NCBI GenBank assembly: GCA_902702965.1 | Contig: CACRXP010000016.1 | Span: 1,191,461-1,255,460 of the forward strand | Direction of reading: 5' to 3' | Length of the DNA: 64,000 bases | DNA from: Spirometra erinaceieuropaei | Taxonomy: Eukaryota; Platyhelminthes; Cestoda; Diphyllobothriidea; Diphyllobothriidae | Shown: positions 22,300-33,930 of the stretch, in pieces | How the letters are laid out: every line of letters starts with the position of its first letter | Position numbering within the stretch: the first letter of the stretch is position 1 | Translations under genes and position numbers: made by a program | The notes under the pieces: generated by a model | Seen by the model: the letters and a program-made list of their open reading frames with translations, nothing else | Database searches by the model: none | What the model was told of the DNA's origin: nothing

Positions 22300-23055
22300 G
22301 CATACATACGCTTTCGATAAAGGCAACAATCGGGAGAGGGCACCCACATATCCGTTGCCTAGAAATAATACCTGCTACACCTATTTGAGTAGGTGGCTAA
22401 ATCTACCCTTGCATACCTTAGGAGAGTTGAGAAACGATCGCTGAAGACCGACCATTAGTTTGCCATCCTTCACATATGCTTGCTTAGGTCACGAGCGACG
22501 ACATTAGTCCGTTTGCGGCTTACTTTAGAACAGCATAGCTCAGGAAAGTCGGGGAATGATCGCTTTAGACCCATCCTATGTTTACCAACCTTGACATTAG
22601 CTTCCACAGCTGAAGAGCGAGCGCAGTAGTCGATATGCGGCTTAATCTATGGCAGCATACGTTCAAACACTTGCGATGCGATCGCTGTGGACCAGCCCTT
22701 TGGCTTATCCATTATGGCCATTTCTTACTTAGGTGAGGAATGACCGCAGTTTTAGGTATGCGGCGCAATCTATGGCACCATACCCTTTGGAAAGTTGCAA
22801 AACAATCGCCGTAGACCCACCCTACGTTAAACAACCTTAATATAAGCTTCCACTTCTGACAAGCGACCGCAGTAGTCCCTATGCGGATTATTCTGTAGTA
22901 GCTTACCTACGGACAATTGCAATAGGATCACCGTTGACCGAGCACTTGGATTATGAATTTTTACCATGACGTCCAGAGGTCAGGAGCTACCGCAGTCGCT
23001 GGTGCACAGCTGCATAGCTTAGGACAGTTGCGATAAGATCGCTGCTTTGGCCGGC
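22300..23055. repeat. Tandem array, ~123-bp period, about 5-6 diverged units
   Basis: The landmark GCATA(C/G) or its variants occurs at 22411, 22532, 22655, 22778 (CCATAC), 22901 (GCTTAC) and 23012, giving steps of 121, 123, 123, 123 and 111. A weaker unit may start at 22300. Each unit carries GTTG..A..GATCGC then G.AGACC, later AGCGA, CGCAGTAGTC and ATGCGG. Units are strongly diverged but clearly homologous. No coding frame is shared between units, so this is a minisatellite or satellite remnant. Confidence 0.8.
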
Positions 23056-24989
23056 AGTATTTTTGGGTGCCCACTCCCGACTGTTAGTTCGATAAATTCT
23101 CGTCAGACCAGTATATTTATATGGGAATGGGGTAGAGTACAGCATGTCAGTAATGAGGGTAATCGATTGAAGCTCGTCTTAGCACACAAACAAGTGTGGA
23201 ACTAGGGGTGAAGGGGTAATACGAGGCAGTGTGGTTCCGTAGACAGCAAGGGTTATAGAGGGACAGGTCTGATGGAGGTGAGAGCGGGAGGTCACGGAAA
23301 ATTGCACTCAGTTAATCCACCTTTGGCCATGGTAAACGCGTGACTTGCACGAAGTTATTCTGTGCGCGCAAGACCGGTTTGCGTAACCCGATAGCAGCCG
23401 CTTCTACTGTTGCACGCAAACTCTGACCCAGTGGCTTTTGTTAGTACGGTGAGACCTTATAAATCACATTAAAAAATTCGCTGGAGTGAACGCGATATCC
23501 GGAACAAACATGCACGAGAATGGCGCTGTTTATGCTCCTACTTCTGCTCTTCTCAACCGTGCCGAGACGTGTTACCGCATTCTTTTGGATAGGCACCGAA
23601 GTTTCGTTCCCTGACAAGATTCTCCGCAGCCCACACTGTCGCTCCCCTATTCCCACACCCCGCTTTTGTGTTAAAATGGTCTTTAATCGATTTCTCCAAC
23701 CACTTGCATGTTTTACAGTAGTGCCCCAAAAATTCACACTTCTGCGTTTGCGGTTTCACAAATTAGCATATTTTTGCCCTTAAAACCAAACGCTTAAAGT
23801 ACGTGGGTCCAGCAGCTATAATCTACAGATTCTTCTCATAAACGGTAGGTTACATGCATATTTTCTAACTTTCATTTGTTAAGAATGAGAATCATAAGCA
23901 GAGACGACTCAGTGACAAAGAGTGTTTAAAATGCCGTATCCAGTAATACTGCATGTGCTGTTATCATATACTATTATTGTCGTATTGTGAAATACAACCG
24001 GGCTTAGTACAGTGCGTACATTATAGTACTGAGTATATTTTTCCACAGTACTGCATTCTTTACAACCTAAACACCTAATTTATCTGTAGTGTATGCATTA
24101 TACGTACTTCTACGAGAGAGAGAGGGGGAGCAGTTATGCCGACTTTTCTTGTATTATACCCTATTGTAAGCAAAGTAAATGGAAACATAGCACCCAGTGT
24201 CCCATAGAACATTCGCTCACAAGAGTTTAGCATCTCAGAGAAGACGCGAGTGTGAACAGAGTGACGGACGGCAGAAGTACATGTACGCATAGAATATGCG
24301 GTATCTTACTGTGCATTCTTCCTAGCACAGTAATGTATATGTTTACTTTTGCCTATTCAATTTTAAATGGTAAGGCCAATTAAAGCATTAATTTTGCAGT
24401 GGTAGTGTGAAGGATCTCAAGTAGCTGTCGGTAGACTGCGCACTGTGTGTTGACACTGGCAGAGCGGAGAAACGGAGATCAACTGAGCATGAAGTGAGGG
24501 AGAACAGGAGGAACTAAAACCTACTTAAATAATTATAGTAGGTATTCCTTGTATTTCACAGGTGCTTTGGGGTCCTTCATCCTATCCTTACCGTTCTGAG
24601 AACTTATTTAGAGTCTGATACATGAATAGAGGCATATATAGGCCTCTGTTATATGTATGCCTAAAATTTGCGGGAGTCTAGGAACGTTACTACAGTGGAC
24701 CCCATTCCCATATAAATGTATTGGCCTGACAAGAATTTCTTGAGAGTATACGTCTGCTTGCCCATTAAGCATGGAAATTTGAAGAGGTTAAGACTTGCGC
24801 CCGTAAAAACTACAGCTTCTCTTCCAGGGCTTGGGGATTAAAAAGGCCGAAAACACTAATCGACGACACCAAGAATTCGATTTAAATGTTCTACACTACA
24901 TCAAGCATCTTTAGAAACTATTATAAACGATCGGTAAGAATGGGGTCTGTCGTGAAATCCAGGTAAGAAGACTGGGAAAATAAAAAGAG
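23056..24989. other. No recognisable gene; one minor repeat
   Basis: AT-rich DNA. The block 24416-24510 (AGCTGTCGGTAGACT, CGGAGAAAC, ACTGAGCATGAA) recurs at 48310-48460, so it is a low-copy dispersed repeat. No domain is seen. Confidence 0.5.
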
Positions 24990-25260
24990 GAAATAAGTAC
25001 GATAGTTCGACCGTCGATTTCTACGATGTCCACCGTGCACTATACAGATAGGTGCAGCGGGCACGGTGACTTAGGCGCGAATGAGTTTACAGTGATAGCG
25101 CATCTATCGGCAGGGAACCAGGTGTCAGGGGACTTCCAGCGTAAACCAGGCTGTGAGGGCCGTGGTTTGCTGATGCCGGCATAACACACGTTTTAGACCT
25201 TTTGGAGACGAGAACACCGAGTGATGGTCCGACCGTCGCGGACGACGGCATCCAATGCCG
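24990..25260 (+). repeat. Dispersed repeat R1 end fragment
   Basis: GTTCGACCGTCGATTTCTACG and TGTCCACCGTG match the R1 end at 43575 and 56850. The CATCTATCGGCAGGGAACC and GGGCCGTGGTTTGCTGAT blocks recur at 46970-47050 and in reverse at 45690-45790. Confidence 0.6.
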
Positions 25261-25594
25261 CCCAACGAGTTAAGCTCAGGGCGTGGGGGTGACTTGCTCG
25301 CGAATTTGTGGATCCCGCCTACGCTGTATCTGTCCAACTTCCTTTAGCCACTTCCACCGTTATTCTCGATGACATACAAAAGTCAAGACAACCACCGACG
25401 AAGTGGCCGACAAAGTTAAACGGGCCGTCTGCGCGTGCCGCACATGTTCCGCTCCATACATGCCAGCCCATATTTTGTGGGGTGTCTGGCATTTCACACA
25501 AGGGAGGGTTACCGTAAGGGAAGGAGCCGTTAGATCTGACCCCCAGGCCTGAAAAGGCACCGAGTATCTCCAACGTTTGGTAACCCAAAAACAC

Positions 25595-25680
25595 GAATCT
25601 TAGCGCACCTTGACAGTCTCAAACGCTTCGGTTTTATTATGGTGAGAAATGCGCTGATTAGCCTCGAGGGTGGATTCCCC
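25595..25680 (+). repeat. Dispersed repeat R2, copy 3
   Basis: TCTTAGCGCACCTTGACAGTC and GAGAAATGCGCTGATTAGCC match R2. It lies downstream of an R1 fragment, the usual order. The 25260-25595 spacer holds no recognised feature. Confidence 0.55.
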
Positions 25681-26039
25681 AGAAATGGCTTCATTTACTC
25701 TCCCTCCTCTGCATGCCATATGAATGAGTCCAAACGGACTGTGATAGACTGGGTGAGCACGCTACGACATGCACAAGCTACAAACACGCACGCGACGTCC
25801 TAGTTTGACCAGCTGAAAATCCCGGAACTCGTTGACAAACCAGAAAGAGCACGACAGAGACTAATCGTTCTATCCCATGTCAATAATGTCAAATGAACCC
25901 GTACTAGCATTATTCTTTCCAGGTCCCCGTTGGTATAATCTTGTGCGCACGCACTCGCTTACACACCAATTAATTCCACATGCAGTGCTGGATGTAGGCT
26001 CCCACTGTGGGGAGAGGGAAGGACTGTCACTCTAACTAG
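25681..26039. other. No recognisable feature
   Basis: No domain or repeat seen. Confidence 0.5.
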
Positions 26040-27036
26040 TGTAGTACGTGGGTTAACTCATGAAATGTCAACCGAAATTCCGAAATGTGTTTTCGTTTCG
26101 AAAAAAATTAGTTAAATGGGGTTGTAAAACTAGCCAGCCTGCAACATGATTCTATAGTAATTCAGTTACCTCAGGATGCCAGCCGTCGGACGAACTTCCT
26201 TCAGGCTGCATGCAAAAAGGATGCTCTGTGAAAAATGACTATTTAACTAGCATGCACTTTTCTCATTGATTTTCGATGCCCCTAAAAGTCCAATTATATT
26301 TCATGGAAAACATGCACAAAAATATTCATTCTTTTACTCATTTGGTAGAAAATTACGTCTTCTTCTAATTTTATACTCTGAGGAGGGACATAATTCGGTT
26401 TTAAAAAAGTTTCTGATTGTGAGATTTTTTAATACCCTGAAATGACCGTTCAAAATCGTCATATCTCTGCATTTACCAACGTGGCTTCTAAAGTTAACAA
26501 TATGGCTCAAATCCACTGGGAAATTTTATGAACCCTATATGGTCTCCTCCTAATACCGTAGAGAAATTTGTGGGTTTCTGCAGGCGGAAAATATACGGCT
26601 TGTAGCTTTGAAACCCTGAATCCAAGTGTAACGGCAGAGCGAGTGCAAAATTATTCCAGAATTGGAGAGGATTTTGAAAACCAAATTACACCCTTCCTTC
26701 GAGTATAAGATTGGAAGAACACGTATTTATCTACCGAATGAGCTAAAGAATGAATATTGTTATGCCTGTTTTCCATAAAATATAATTGGACTTTTAGGAG
26801 CATCGAAAATCGATGAGAAAAGTGCATGTTACATAAGTAGTCATCGTTTACAGTGTGGTTTTTGCATGCAGCCGGAAGGGAGTTTGTTCAAAAGCCGGCA
26901 CCCTGAGGTAACTGAATTATTATACAGTTGTTCTGCAGGCTGATTAGTTTTGCAACCCTACTTAATTAATCTTTTCGGAACGAATACGCATTTCGGAATT
27001 TCGGTCGACATTTCATGAGTTAGCCCACCTACTGTA
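26040..27036. mobile_element. Palindromic element, copy 2
   Basis: Left end TGTAGTACGTGGGTTAACTC mirrors the right end, which read in reverse is TACAGTAGGTGGGCTAACTC. Both continue ATGAAATGTC(A/G)ACCGAAATT. Inner arm blocks such as CTCATTGATTTTCGATG at the left mirror the right arm near 26800. The ~300-bp centre (AATATGGCTCAAATCCACT) matches copies 1 and 5, where it is partly in the opposite orientation. Arms differ at many sites, so this is an old copy of the same family. Noncoding. Confidence 0.88.
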
Positions 27037-27435
27037 GGTCTCATGGGTTTTTCAATTTAATTAGCCCTCCCCCCCACACTCCCTGCACCCAAATCACCTC
27101 CGCAACTCGTGCCTGACCCGTGCAGTCCAGCCTTCATGAACTAGAAGTTGACCACGGCCACCTGGTCAGTACGCCCTGCATTCAACTGCGGGGGCGGGGG
27201 GTGTGACAAGCCTGGACATGAGAGCGCATACGAACACCGGACTGTGTTTACGCGACCTTCAGGCGTCTTACACCTCCCCGACCGATGGGGTGTGGCACAT
27301 TCGGACACTAAAGCTTGCTGACCACTTGGGTGTGGCTGGGCGTGGACCCCAGTGGCTCTCTCGAACATTCGTGGCTCTTTGGCAGTTTCCTCGGCGCCAG
27401 CTAACGTTGACACAATCATCCCATCGTGGTTCTTT
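27037..27435. other. Spacer between two palindromic elements
   Basis: Contains C- and G-rich runs near 27070 and 27190 and no recognised domain. Confidence 0.5.
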
Positions 27436-28427
27436 TACTCTGGGTGACCGATCTCATGACATGTTGGCTGAAATTCTGAAACGCGTTTTCGAGTAGGAAG
27501 GATTACTCAGGCGCGGTTGTAATGCTGATTATCCTGCGGCATAATCCTAAAATATTTCGGACTGGACAGGATGTCAGCTGTTGGATGTACTGCTTTTCAG
27601 TCTCCTGTAGAAACTGTTCTGGGTAAAAATGACTACTTAAGTAGCATGCATTATTCCGTTTATTTTATATGGTCTTGACAATTCAAATATATTTTATAGA
27701 AACCCGAACCAAAATATGCTTTCTTCCGGTCGTTTGATAGGGAATCACATCGTCTTTATATCATATACTCGAAAAAGGAGTATAATTAGGGTTTTAAAAG
27801 TTTTCTAATTACCGAATAATTTGGAGCCTAATCAGCCGTTGAATTAACGCTTAGTGATTTACGTCGACAAGGTCCATGCGTTCTGCGTAAAGAGAATCAC
27901 ATATTCTTCTATGCCTTTAAACAGCCACCACACAGAGTTCAAAAATTTTGCAATGGATGCAGACCATATTGCTCATTTCATGAGGAGCAGTGGTAAACGG
28001 AGAGGTACGATGCTGTATGAATGGACATTGAACGGTCTTTAAAAATGTCCTAATTATAAACTTTTTAAAGCCTTATTATACTCCTTCTTCGAGTATAACA
28101 TATACAGATGACGTGGTTCTCTCTCAGACGACTGAAAGAAGGCATATTTTTGTTCGGGGTTTCTATAAAATGTATTTGCATTTGCAAGACCATAGAAAAT
28201 AAATGTAAAAAATGCATGCTAAATAAGTAGTCATTTTTATCCAGTATAGTTTCTACAGAAGATTGAAAAGCAGCGCATCCAAAAGCTGACATCCTGTCCA
28301 GTCCGAAATATTATAGAATTATGCCGCGGGATAATCAGCATTACAACCGCGCCTGAGTAATCCTTCCTAAGCGAAAAGGCATTTCCGAATTTCAGCCAAC
28401 ATTTAATGAGATCGGTCACTCACGGTA
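27436..28427. mobile_element. Palindromic element, copy 3 (second end type)
   Basis: The left end TACTCTGGGTGACCGATCTC mirrors the right end, which in reverse reads TACCGTGAGTGACCGATCTC. Inside, GTTGGCTGAAATTC and GGAAGGATTACTCAGGCGCG occur in both arms. The terminal ~20 bp differ from copies 1, 2 and 5 and are closer to copy 4. The interior follows the same plan, so there are at least two end-defined subfamilies. It is noncoding and only 400 bp from copy 2. Confidence 0.85.
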
Positions 28428-28469
28428 CCTCTCAGATATCTGTTTCAACACGTCGCAGAAATAATTTCC

Positions 28470-28760
28470 TTCACAAGAAGTAGAAGCGATTGCTGAAACA
28501 AGAGCTTTATTCGCCTGACGTTTCGGATTCACGCCCGAACCCATCGACAACGACAGTGACAGCAGAGACGGGTGATTCATGCTCAGGAAGTTGCCGTATG
28601 CATAGGATGCAGTCGCTATGCTACCTCAAACCTATAGTAATTAACCGCACTCCCCATCATCGAGAATTGTTGCCCGCTGATGTGCTAATGGCTTGATGGC
28701 CGGCACGCAAGTTGTTAGTTGCTGAAATCTCATCGCCCGTGTTGGATGCTGGCTGATGAT
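28470..28760 (-). mobile_element. Penelope-type terminal repeat fragment with degenerate hammerhead core
   Basis: CTGACGTTTCGGATTC and the following CATAGGATGCAGTCGCTATG match the pair at 29261-29537. Read on the minus strand, the hammerhead GAAAC and G-T-C residues (28517-28524) and stem II (GGGTTC / GAATCC) are kept. The expected CTGATGA box has become TTGTCGA (28544-28550), so a functional core is lost. Confidence 0.6.
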
Positions 28761-29260
28761 TGCTCGGCCATGTGGCTCACCGACTTGCGCGCTCCCCGAG
28801 TGGATAATTACTTTGACCAGGCTATGTCTTAGCACCGAATATGGGGCGGGAAGGTCATTGTACATGTCTATGGACTGAGGTCCCGTGAACCATGACTCAC
28901 GTAAGATCAGATCAGATTTACTAAGGGAAAGGTAGGCGCGCGCCTTCGAATTCCCTTTTGGTTGCAATAACGTTATAAAAAAACAATGTGTAAGGCAGGT
29001 GTCAATGAAAATCACGTAAGTAATTACATACAACAAGCATTAGTTACTGGTATACATTTGTCTGTGAATGCCTTATGTGTCAAAATTACATAAAAACTAG
29101 TGCGCGATACTGAATGGAACAAGTAATATCGAAGCAAACGTATATTTTTTGGTCAGGAGATAACGAAATGTTATAAAATAATACTACTCACTCCTACTCG
29201 CGGCTCACACGATTATCACCTCCGCAGGTGAACTCTCCGAGTGACGATAGTGTCTTTGGA
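28761..29260. other. No recognisable feature
   Basis: AT-rich sequence with only short open frames. Confidence 0.5.
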
Positions 29261-29537
29261 AAAAGAGATACGATCGCTGGAACAAGTGCTCTATTAGCCT
29301 GACGTTTCGGATTCTCACTCGAATCCATCATCAGAGACGGAGTCAGATAAGGGTAGTGGAGTGCCCAGGTGTTGCAGTATTTGTAGGATGTAGTTGCCAT
29401 GCCTATCACAGTTGGCAGCTCTCAAGACCTGCACAATCCACTACCCATATCTGACTCTGTCTCTGATGATGGATTCGAGTGAGGATCCGAAACGTCAGGC
29501 TAATAAAGCACTTGTTCCAGCGATCGTGTCTCCTTCT
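29261..29537. mobile_element. Inverted pair of Penelope-type terminal repeats with two hammerhead-like cores
   Basis: Arms 29261-29376 and 29423-29537 are near-perfect reverse complements with a ~46-bp spacer. Each arm holds a hammerhead-like core pointing toward the outer end. On the plus strand (29463-29496): CTGATGA, one T, helix II GGATTC/GGATCC with loop GAGTGA, then GAAAC and GTC. On the minus strand (29334-29301): the same with helix II GGATTC/GAATCC. The A-G-G-C after GTC can pair with the G-T-C-T before CTGATGA as a short helix I. AATAAA follows in the plus copy (29502-29507). Hammerhead motifs with a minimal helix III are known from the terminal repeats of Penelope-like elements. 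Assignment here rests on that motif, not on linked coding sequence. Confidence 0.7.
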
Positions 29538-30339
29538 CCGCGACTACGTTTTGGAACTCACCTCTTCGCTTCTATTAGTTAGTATCTTTATCTGGTGCAA
29601 TTTCTCTCGAAATTTCTTGGCTCGTTGCACGCTTCACAGAGGCAGTTTCCTCGTCGCAAGATAGTCGAAATTACAAAAGCCACAATAAAGCTTACAATTT
29701 TTTATTTACACGGAGTTAAGGTGCTTAATTTTGGCAAGCCTGTGGCCGTTGACGCAATCCTCCCATTGTGGTCTTTTTAAAACTCGGCTTTCTGTTTCAG
29801 TGCATCGCAAAAATGACTTCCTTCCTTCCGGTTCGCGGCAAATGCATCACGAAACTTCGATCCCCCCCCCTCGAAAATATTCGCACAAGGTCAAGCCACT
29901 GAAGTCTCACTGGAGTATGCACTTTCTGTGGTTGACAGCAGTCTTAACTTGTTACTTTCAAGTTTTGTACTTTTGAAATAAAAGCTGAAATGACAATTGT
30001 GCGCAATCAACTTGTGGTCCTAATTTATCGACAGGAAAATGGACTGCGCGTATGGTGCGCACGAGGCAAACGTTCCTTCGTGATAATTTGGATTTTAAGT
30101 AGTGCATCAGGCCATTCTTGTTCAGTTCTCGACATAATCTGCATCAATACTAGACGATTTTCTTAGAAAACAAGCGGTTTGATCGGACGTCATCTGTGCA
30201 ATTGCAAATTACAATCAGTTTAACCCCACCATTTACTATTATTTTAATGCTTTGGCAATATTTTTTGTAAAGCACCACATATAATGTAAAATCCTGTTGC
30301 TGTAAGTCTTCTATTAACAGCGGGGCTTCGTGAACTTGG
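29538..30339. other. No recognisable feature
   Basis: AT-rich, unique-looking. An AATAAA at 29978 has no linked coding feature. Confidence 0.5.
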
Positions 30340-30600
30340 CTGTTGCTTGTGCCTTTGCGGTCAATTGCGAATCTGGCGGACCGGTGCCAGGAGCACCAAC
30401 ATGCGCACGCTGCACCCGCCTCAAATGCCCATATTGTCCACGCACATTCACTCACCGCATGGGCTTAGTAGGTCGCATGCGCCTCCATGAAGGCCTGTGG
30501 AGAATTACTGCAGACACGACCATATCACCACACACCCTCCCGTCAATACATGCACCACGCATACACTTCCCCAACGTAAGTGGGAAGTGTGCTTTTTAGC
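30340..30600 (+). mobile_element. LINE tail with a C2H2 zinc-finger-like module
   Basis: The frame encodes PVPGAPTCARCTRLKCPYC, directly followed by PRTFTHRMGLVGRMRLHE, then a Thr/Ser/Pro linker. This copies the family pattern C-P-x-C-P-R-T-F-T-H-R-M-G-L-x-G-H-M-R-x-H, but the first zinc-binding His is Arg (GRMRLH). The linker G-x-P-V-P-G-A-P-T before the finger is the family's usual inter-finger segment. No polymerase part is adjacent. R2 and R1 follow in that order. Confidence 0.75.
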
Positions 30601-31345
30601 CCCTTTCTGCATTTGGCTCCTCTGTTACATGTGAGATTCGAGCGTTCTACCTACTTGTATGTGTGCGTTTGGGGTGGCAGGTCGTGCATGTGGCACGCGC
30701 AGACGAGTTCTCTAGCTCGGTCAGCCACTGCGGCCACTTCTGGCACCGGCCATCTGACTGGCTCAAACGGTAGTCTAGCGTCTGGGAATGGAAAGAGATA
30801 GAGGGGTCGACAGTTTCAACGAATAATTCCCCAGCGCAAACAGTCGGATGCGCTTGACGCTATCACGGCGCGCTAAAGGCCGTGGCTCGGAAGGTTGCCA
30901 ACTGACAGGAGAACTCGGACCTCGCAGTCGGCCCAGTGTTGCGCGTTTGTGTGGAGTGGTCGGATGGTGGACTGGGAGTTGGGCAGGTGTGACGGCACGC
31001 CTAGGTGCGGCTCCGGCCGTGTCAGACACCCTTTTATTGTTGGTTAAAGTCCTGGTAATTTGTTGTGTGGACGAGGGGGTGTGAAATGGAGCTTCAAGGT
31101 GCGGGCTCGACCATCCACCTGCGTCCTCCTCCGCCTCTGGTTTTCTTGACAATGTCTTGACACCGAACCCAGGACCGAAGAAGAAGAATAAGAAGAAGAA
31201 GAAGAAGAAGAAGAAGGGGGAGGGGAGAGTGCGGTGGATGCAGCGCAAGTCTGCATTCACTATAAACTAATTCATGCGCAAATCACCGTGTCTGTTCTCA
31301 TCTTGCTGTGGAGCACACGGTGGACATCGCCGGTCACGATGGTTG
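30601..31345 (-). repeat. Dispersed repeats R2 and R1, reverse orientation
   Basis: R2 lies at about 30840-30910 (CGCTATCACGGCGCGCTAAA, GGAAGGTTGCC). R1 lies at about 30980-31345 (GTTGGTTAAAGTCCTGG, GACACCGAACCCAGGACC, ACTATAAACTAATTCATGCG, GGAGCACACGGTGGACATCG). A GAA microsatellite (31176-31216) replaces the usual G-rich tract of R1. The order zinc-finger tail, R2, R1 is the same as at 8.6-9.7 kb. Confidence 0.7.
31176..31216. repeat. (GAA)n microsatellite inside R1
   Basis: About 13 GAA/AAG triplets with one interruption. Confidence 0.9.
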
Positions 31346-33391
31346 AACGGTCAGAGCCTCAACTCCCTTCGCCTCAAGTGACTGTGCTTCCGGAAGAGAA
31401 CGACTAAGGGGCTTGCGCTCTCCAACGGAATTTGTCGCTTAGTCAATAATGGTGCCACGGCGACTCCTGGTACGTGTTGGTCGGATTGCGATTCCCCCAA
31501 CAGAGAACAGACACAGGCCTGGAAGAAGCTCCGGACGCGACTAACTCCCGACTGCAAACACGGCTTCTCTCAATTCTCCAGTGGGTGTGGCAACAAAAAC
31601 AAATATCGCAATATCTCCAACAGAAAAGGACGTCATCAGGTCCGTGGCGTCCACTGTGGGGGGTCTTCTCTGTAAAAATCTTCGCCCGGCTGCTGTACAA
31701 CCGTCCGAATTTCCATCTGAAGCAAGGACGTTCTGCCGGGGGCCAGTAAGGATTCATAAAAACTATGGAAGCTCCGATATGATTTTCGCAGTCTGGAAGC
31801 TGCAGAAAAAATTGGGAAGAAACCTGGACTAGCCTCTATATCAGACCTTTGGACCTTACCAAAACATTGAACCAAGAAGTCTCCAGGACAGTCGTGATGG
31901 AATTTGGGTGTCGCAAACGGTTCATGTGGATTAACAGTCGACTTCGTGAAAGTAGGGTGCGACGCATGACGAACAATAAATTAACACCAGATGCCTTCGC
32001 GGGTGAGAGGTGGCCACATCCTTGTCCCAATCCTCTTCACGGAAGCCTATAAACACTCTTGTGGACCCATTCGACATCCGCCGTATGCAAACGATCACGA
32101 TTAGCACCCAAGGCCAGAATAAAGTACTCCCTCGCTGCCGACGACTGAGCACTGAACACCACAACTGAGGCGTCTGGATTTATTCACCCCTAAATGCACC
32201 AAATTCGGAATAACATCCACGTGCAGAAAACGCTCTTTATTCTCTAACCGCCGTCAGTCGTTAAATACACGGAACCCACGGCAATTTGTAATGACAATGG
32301 CCTCATAGAGATGGAGCAATACGCTTACTTGGTTAGTAGCATGCCATGAGCCATCAAAATCGACGACGGGGTTGCTGCCCCGATCTCGTAGTCAGCATCC
32401 CCTCAGGTTATATAAAGCTCGCGGTCCAGAGTCACCATGAGATGCCCCTGAACACAAAACTCCGCCATGCGAGATCGTCTTCCTGGCAACACTAATTTTC
32501 CGTGCCGAGACCTGAACAACCGGCCGTGACATCATTTCCGGCGTCTGCATTGCACCTCTGTCTGGTTTGTGTTTGCACGCACGCACTAAACTCAGTCTGT
32601 TCGTCTGGCATTGTAAGGCTCTGTATACTACTGACGTCGCGTCTGGCCGATTCGTAACACTGCAACCGGTGATCTGTCAATCACGGCCGCCCAAACCAAT
32701 CAATCGACTCCACGGCTGTCATATTCACACCCGCACCCCACTCACTCAGACACCTGTCCCAGTTTTCGCTGGATGAGTGCCCGGCGTCCGACTGCCAATC
32801 AGTTCCAACGACGTACTATTCATCCAATCTGTGCAGAATACGGTGTTCTGCCGGCACCCATCTCCTCCTCCTACTCAGAACCCTGTCTAAAGGTCGTGTT
32901 GATTGGCCGACCATCTCCCCTCTTTGCTGTTTTCGAAGGCGATTAAAATTGAAATAGCAAGGACATTTCGTTTTCGGAGTCGACTGGCATGCTGAGCATC
33001 TATGCCATGTGTAGACAAATTCAATTACGCTAAAGAATCTACACCGAAAATATGACTGGGCTCGTGTGGGAAAGGGAGTTTTCTATGAAGATGTCGCCAT
33101 GGACGATCACAGACAGGGTGGACAGAAATAATTGTATAATAACACTTTAGAGCTTTGCTAAAGTGTCCGTAAATTAGTCAAATTACCTGAGAGGCGCCAG
33201 CAAAGGAGTGACTGATTAACGAACAACCGTTGATACGGAGGTGGCTGTCTACCTAGTCGAGAAAGTGGGAAAAGTAAGAGGGGTAATAAACGGAGAACGG
33301 CACCGGAATGCTGATGGCTAGCGTTGCCAGCAGGCAATCCCACCGTCACCGCCCGTTCTAGATCCTGACTGGTCCTTGTGGACACCCCTTA
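31346..33391. other. No recognisable feature
   Basis: Several open frames of 60-105 codons overlap on both strands. None shows a domain I recognise. No repeat shared with the rest of the window was seen. Confidence 0.5.
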
Positions 33392-33930
33392 ATCCCCTGC
33401 CACAACTGTCCTTGCCACTACACAGGCCAAACAGGACGACGTCTCAGCTCACGAATACTTGAGCATAAACGGGCCGTTCGGAGAGGCGACCTACTATCTC
33501 AAGTCGCCACTCACACGCTGGAGGAAGGCCATGAGTTCGACTTAGCCAACACGCGGATATTGGCGCGAGCCGGCAACAAGACAGGGCGAGAACTGTTGGA
33601 GGCGTGAGTGTCAGACGCCAACTCTATCAATAGACACGTTGATTTGCCTGCTTGTTATCACGCACTCCGCCCACGCAGCCAGCTGGCGCAGCTCACACCA
33701 CCGCGAAGGACAAACGCCGTCACCACGACGGGCGACCATTGTGGGCCAGGCAGCACAAACCAGACCTAGCCACGGACGTAATCTCCCACCCCTCATGGCG
33801 CAGCGGTATAAATGTTCACAATGCTGCACTCTAACAGTCCCTGGCGATGAACTCCTGCTCGAGTTCAAAAGCTAGGAACAATAAAGCTACCGTCCCTGTG
33901 ATCGCGCCTTCGTCTTCTTTCGAACAAGAA
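33392..33930 (+). mobile_element. Penelope-like element 3: GIY-YIG fragment and 3' tail
   Basis: The plus strand starts within the nuclease at PCHNCPCHYTGQTGRRL and continues SSRILEHKRAVRRGD, HTLEEGHEFDLANTRILAR and NKTGRELLEA. A stop (TGA at 33606-33608) follows, then NSINRHVDLPACYHALRP. The equivalent of element 1's stop at 13834 is absent, while a different stop appears later, so the copies decayed independently. The tail has AATAAA near 33880 and GTCCCTGTGATCGCGCCTTC, shared with element 2. Only about 0.54 kb of the element is present. Confidence 0.85.

Noticed and set aside
22300..23055. CRISPR-like array
   Set aside because: Units are homologous over their whole length, with no short identical repeat plus unique spacer pattern, and the DNA is eukaryotic.
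31440..32160. Penelope-like N-terminal region
   Set aside because: No conserved block could be identified in any frame.
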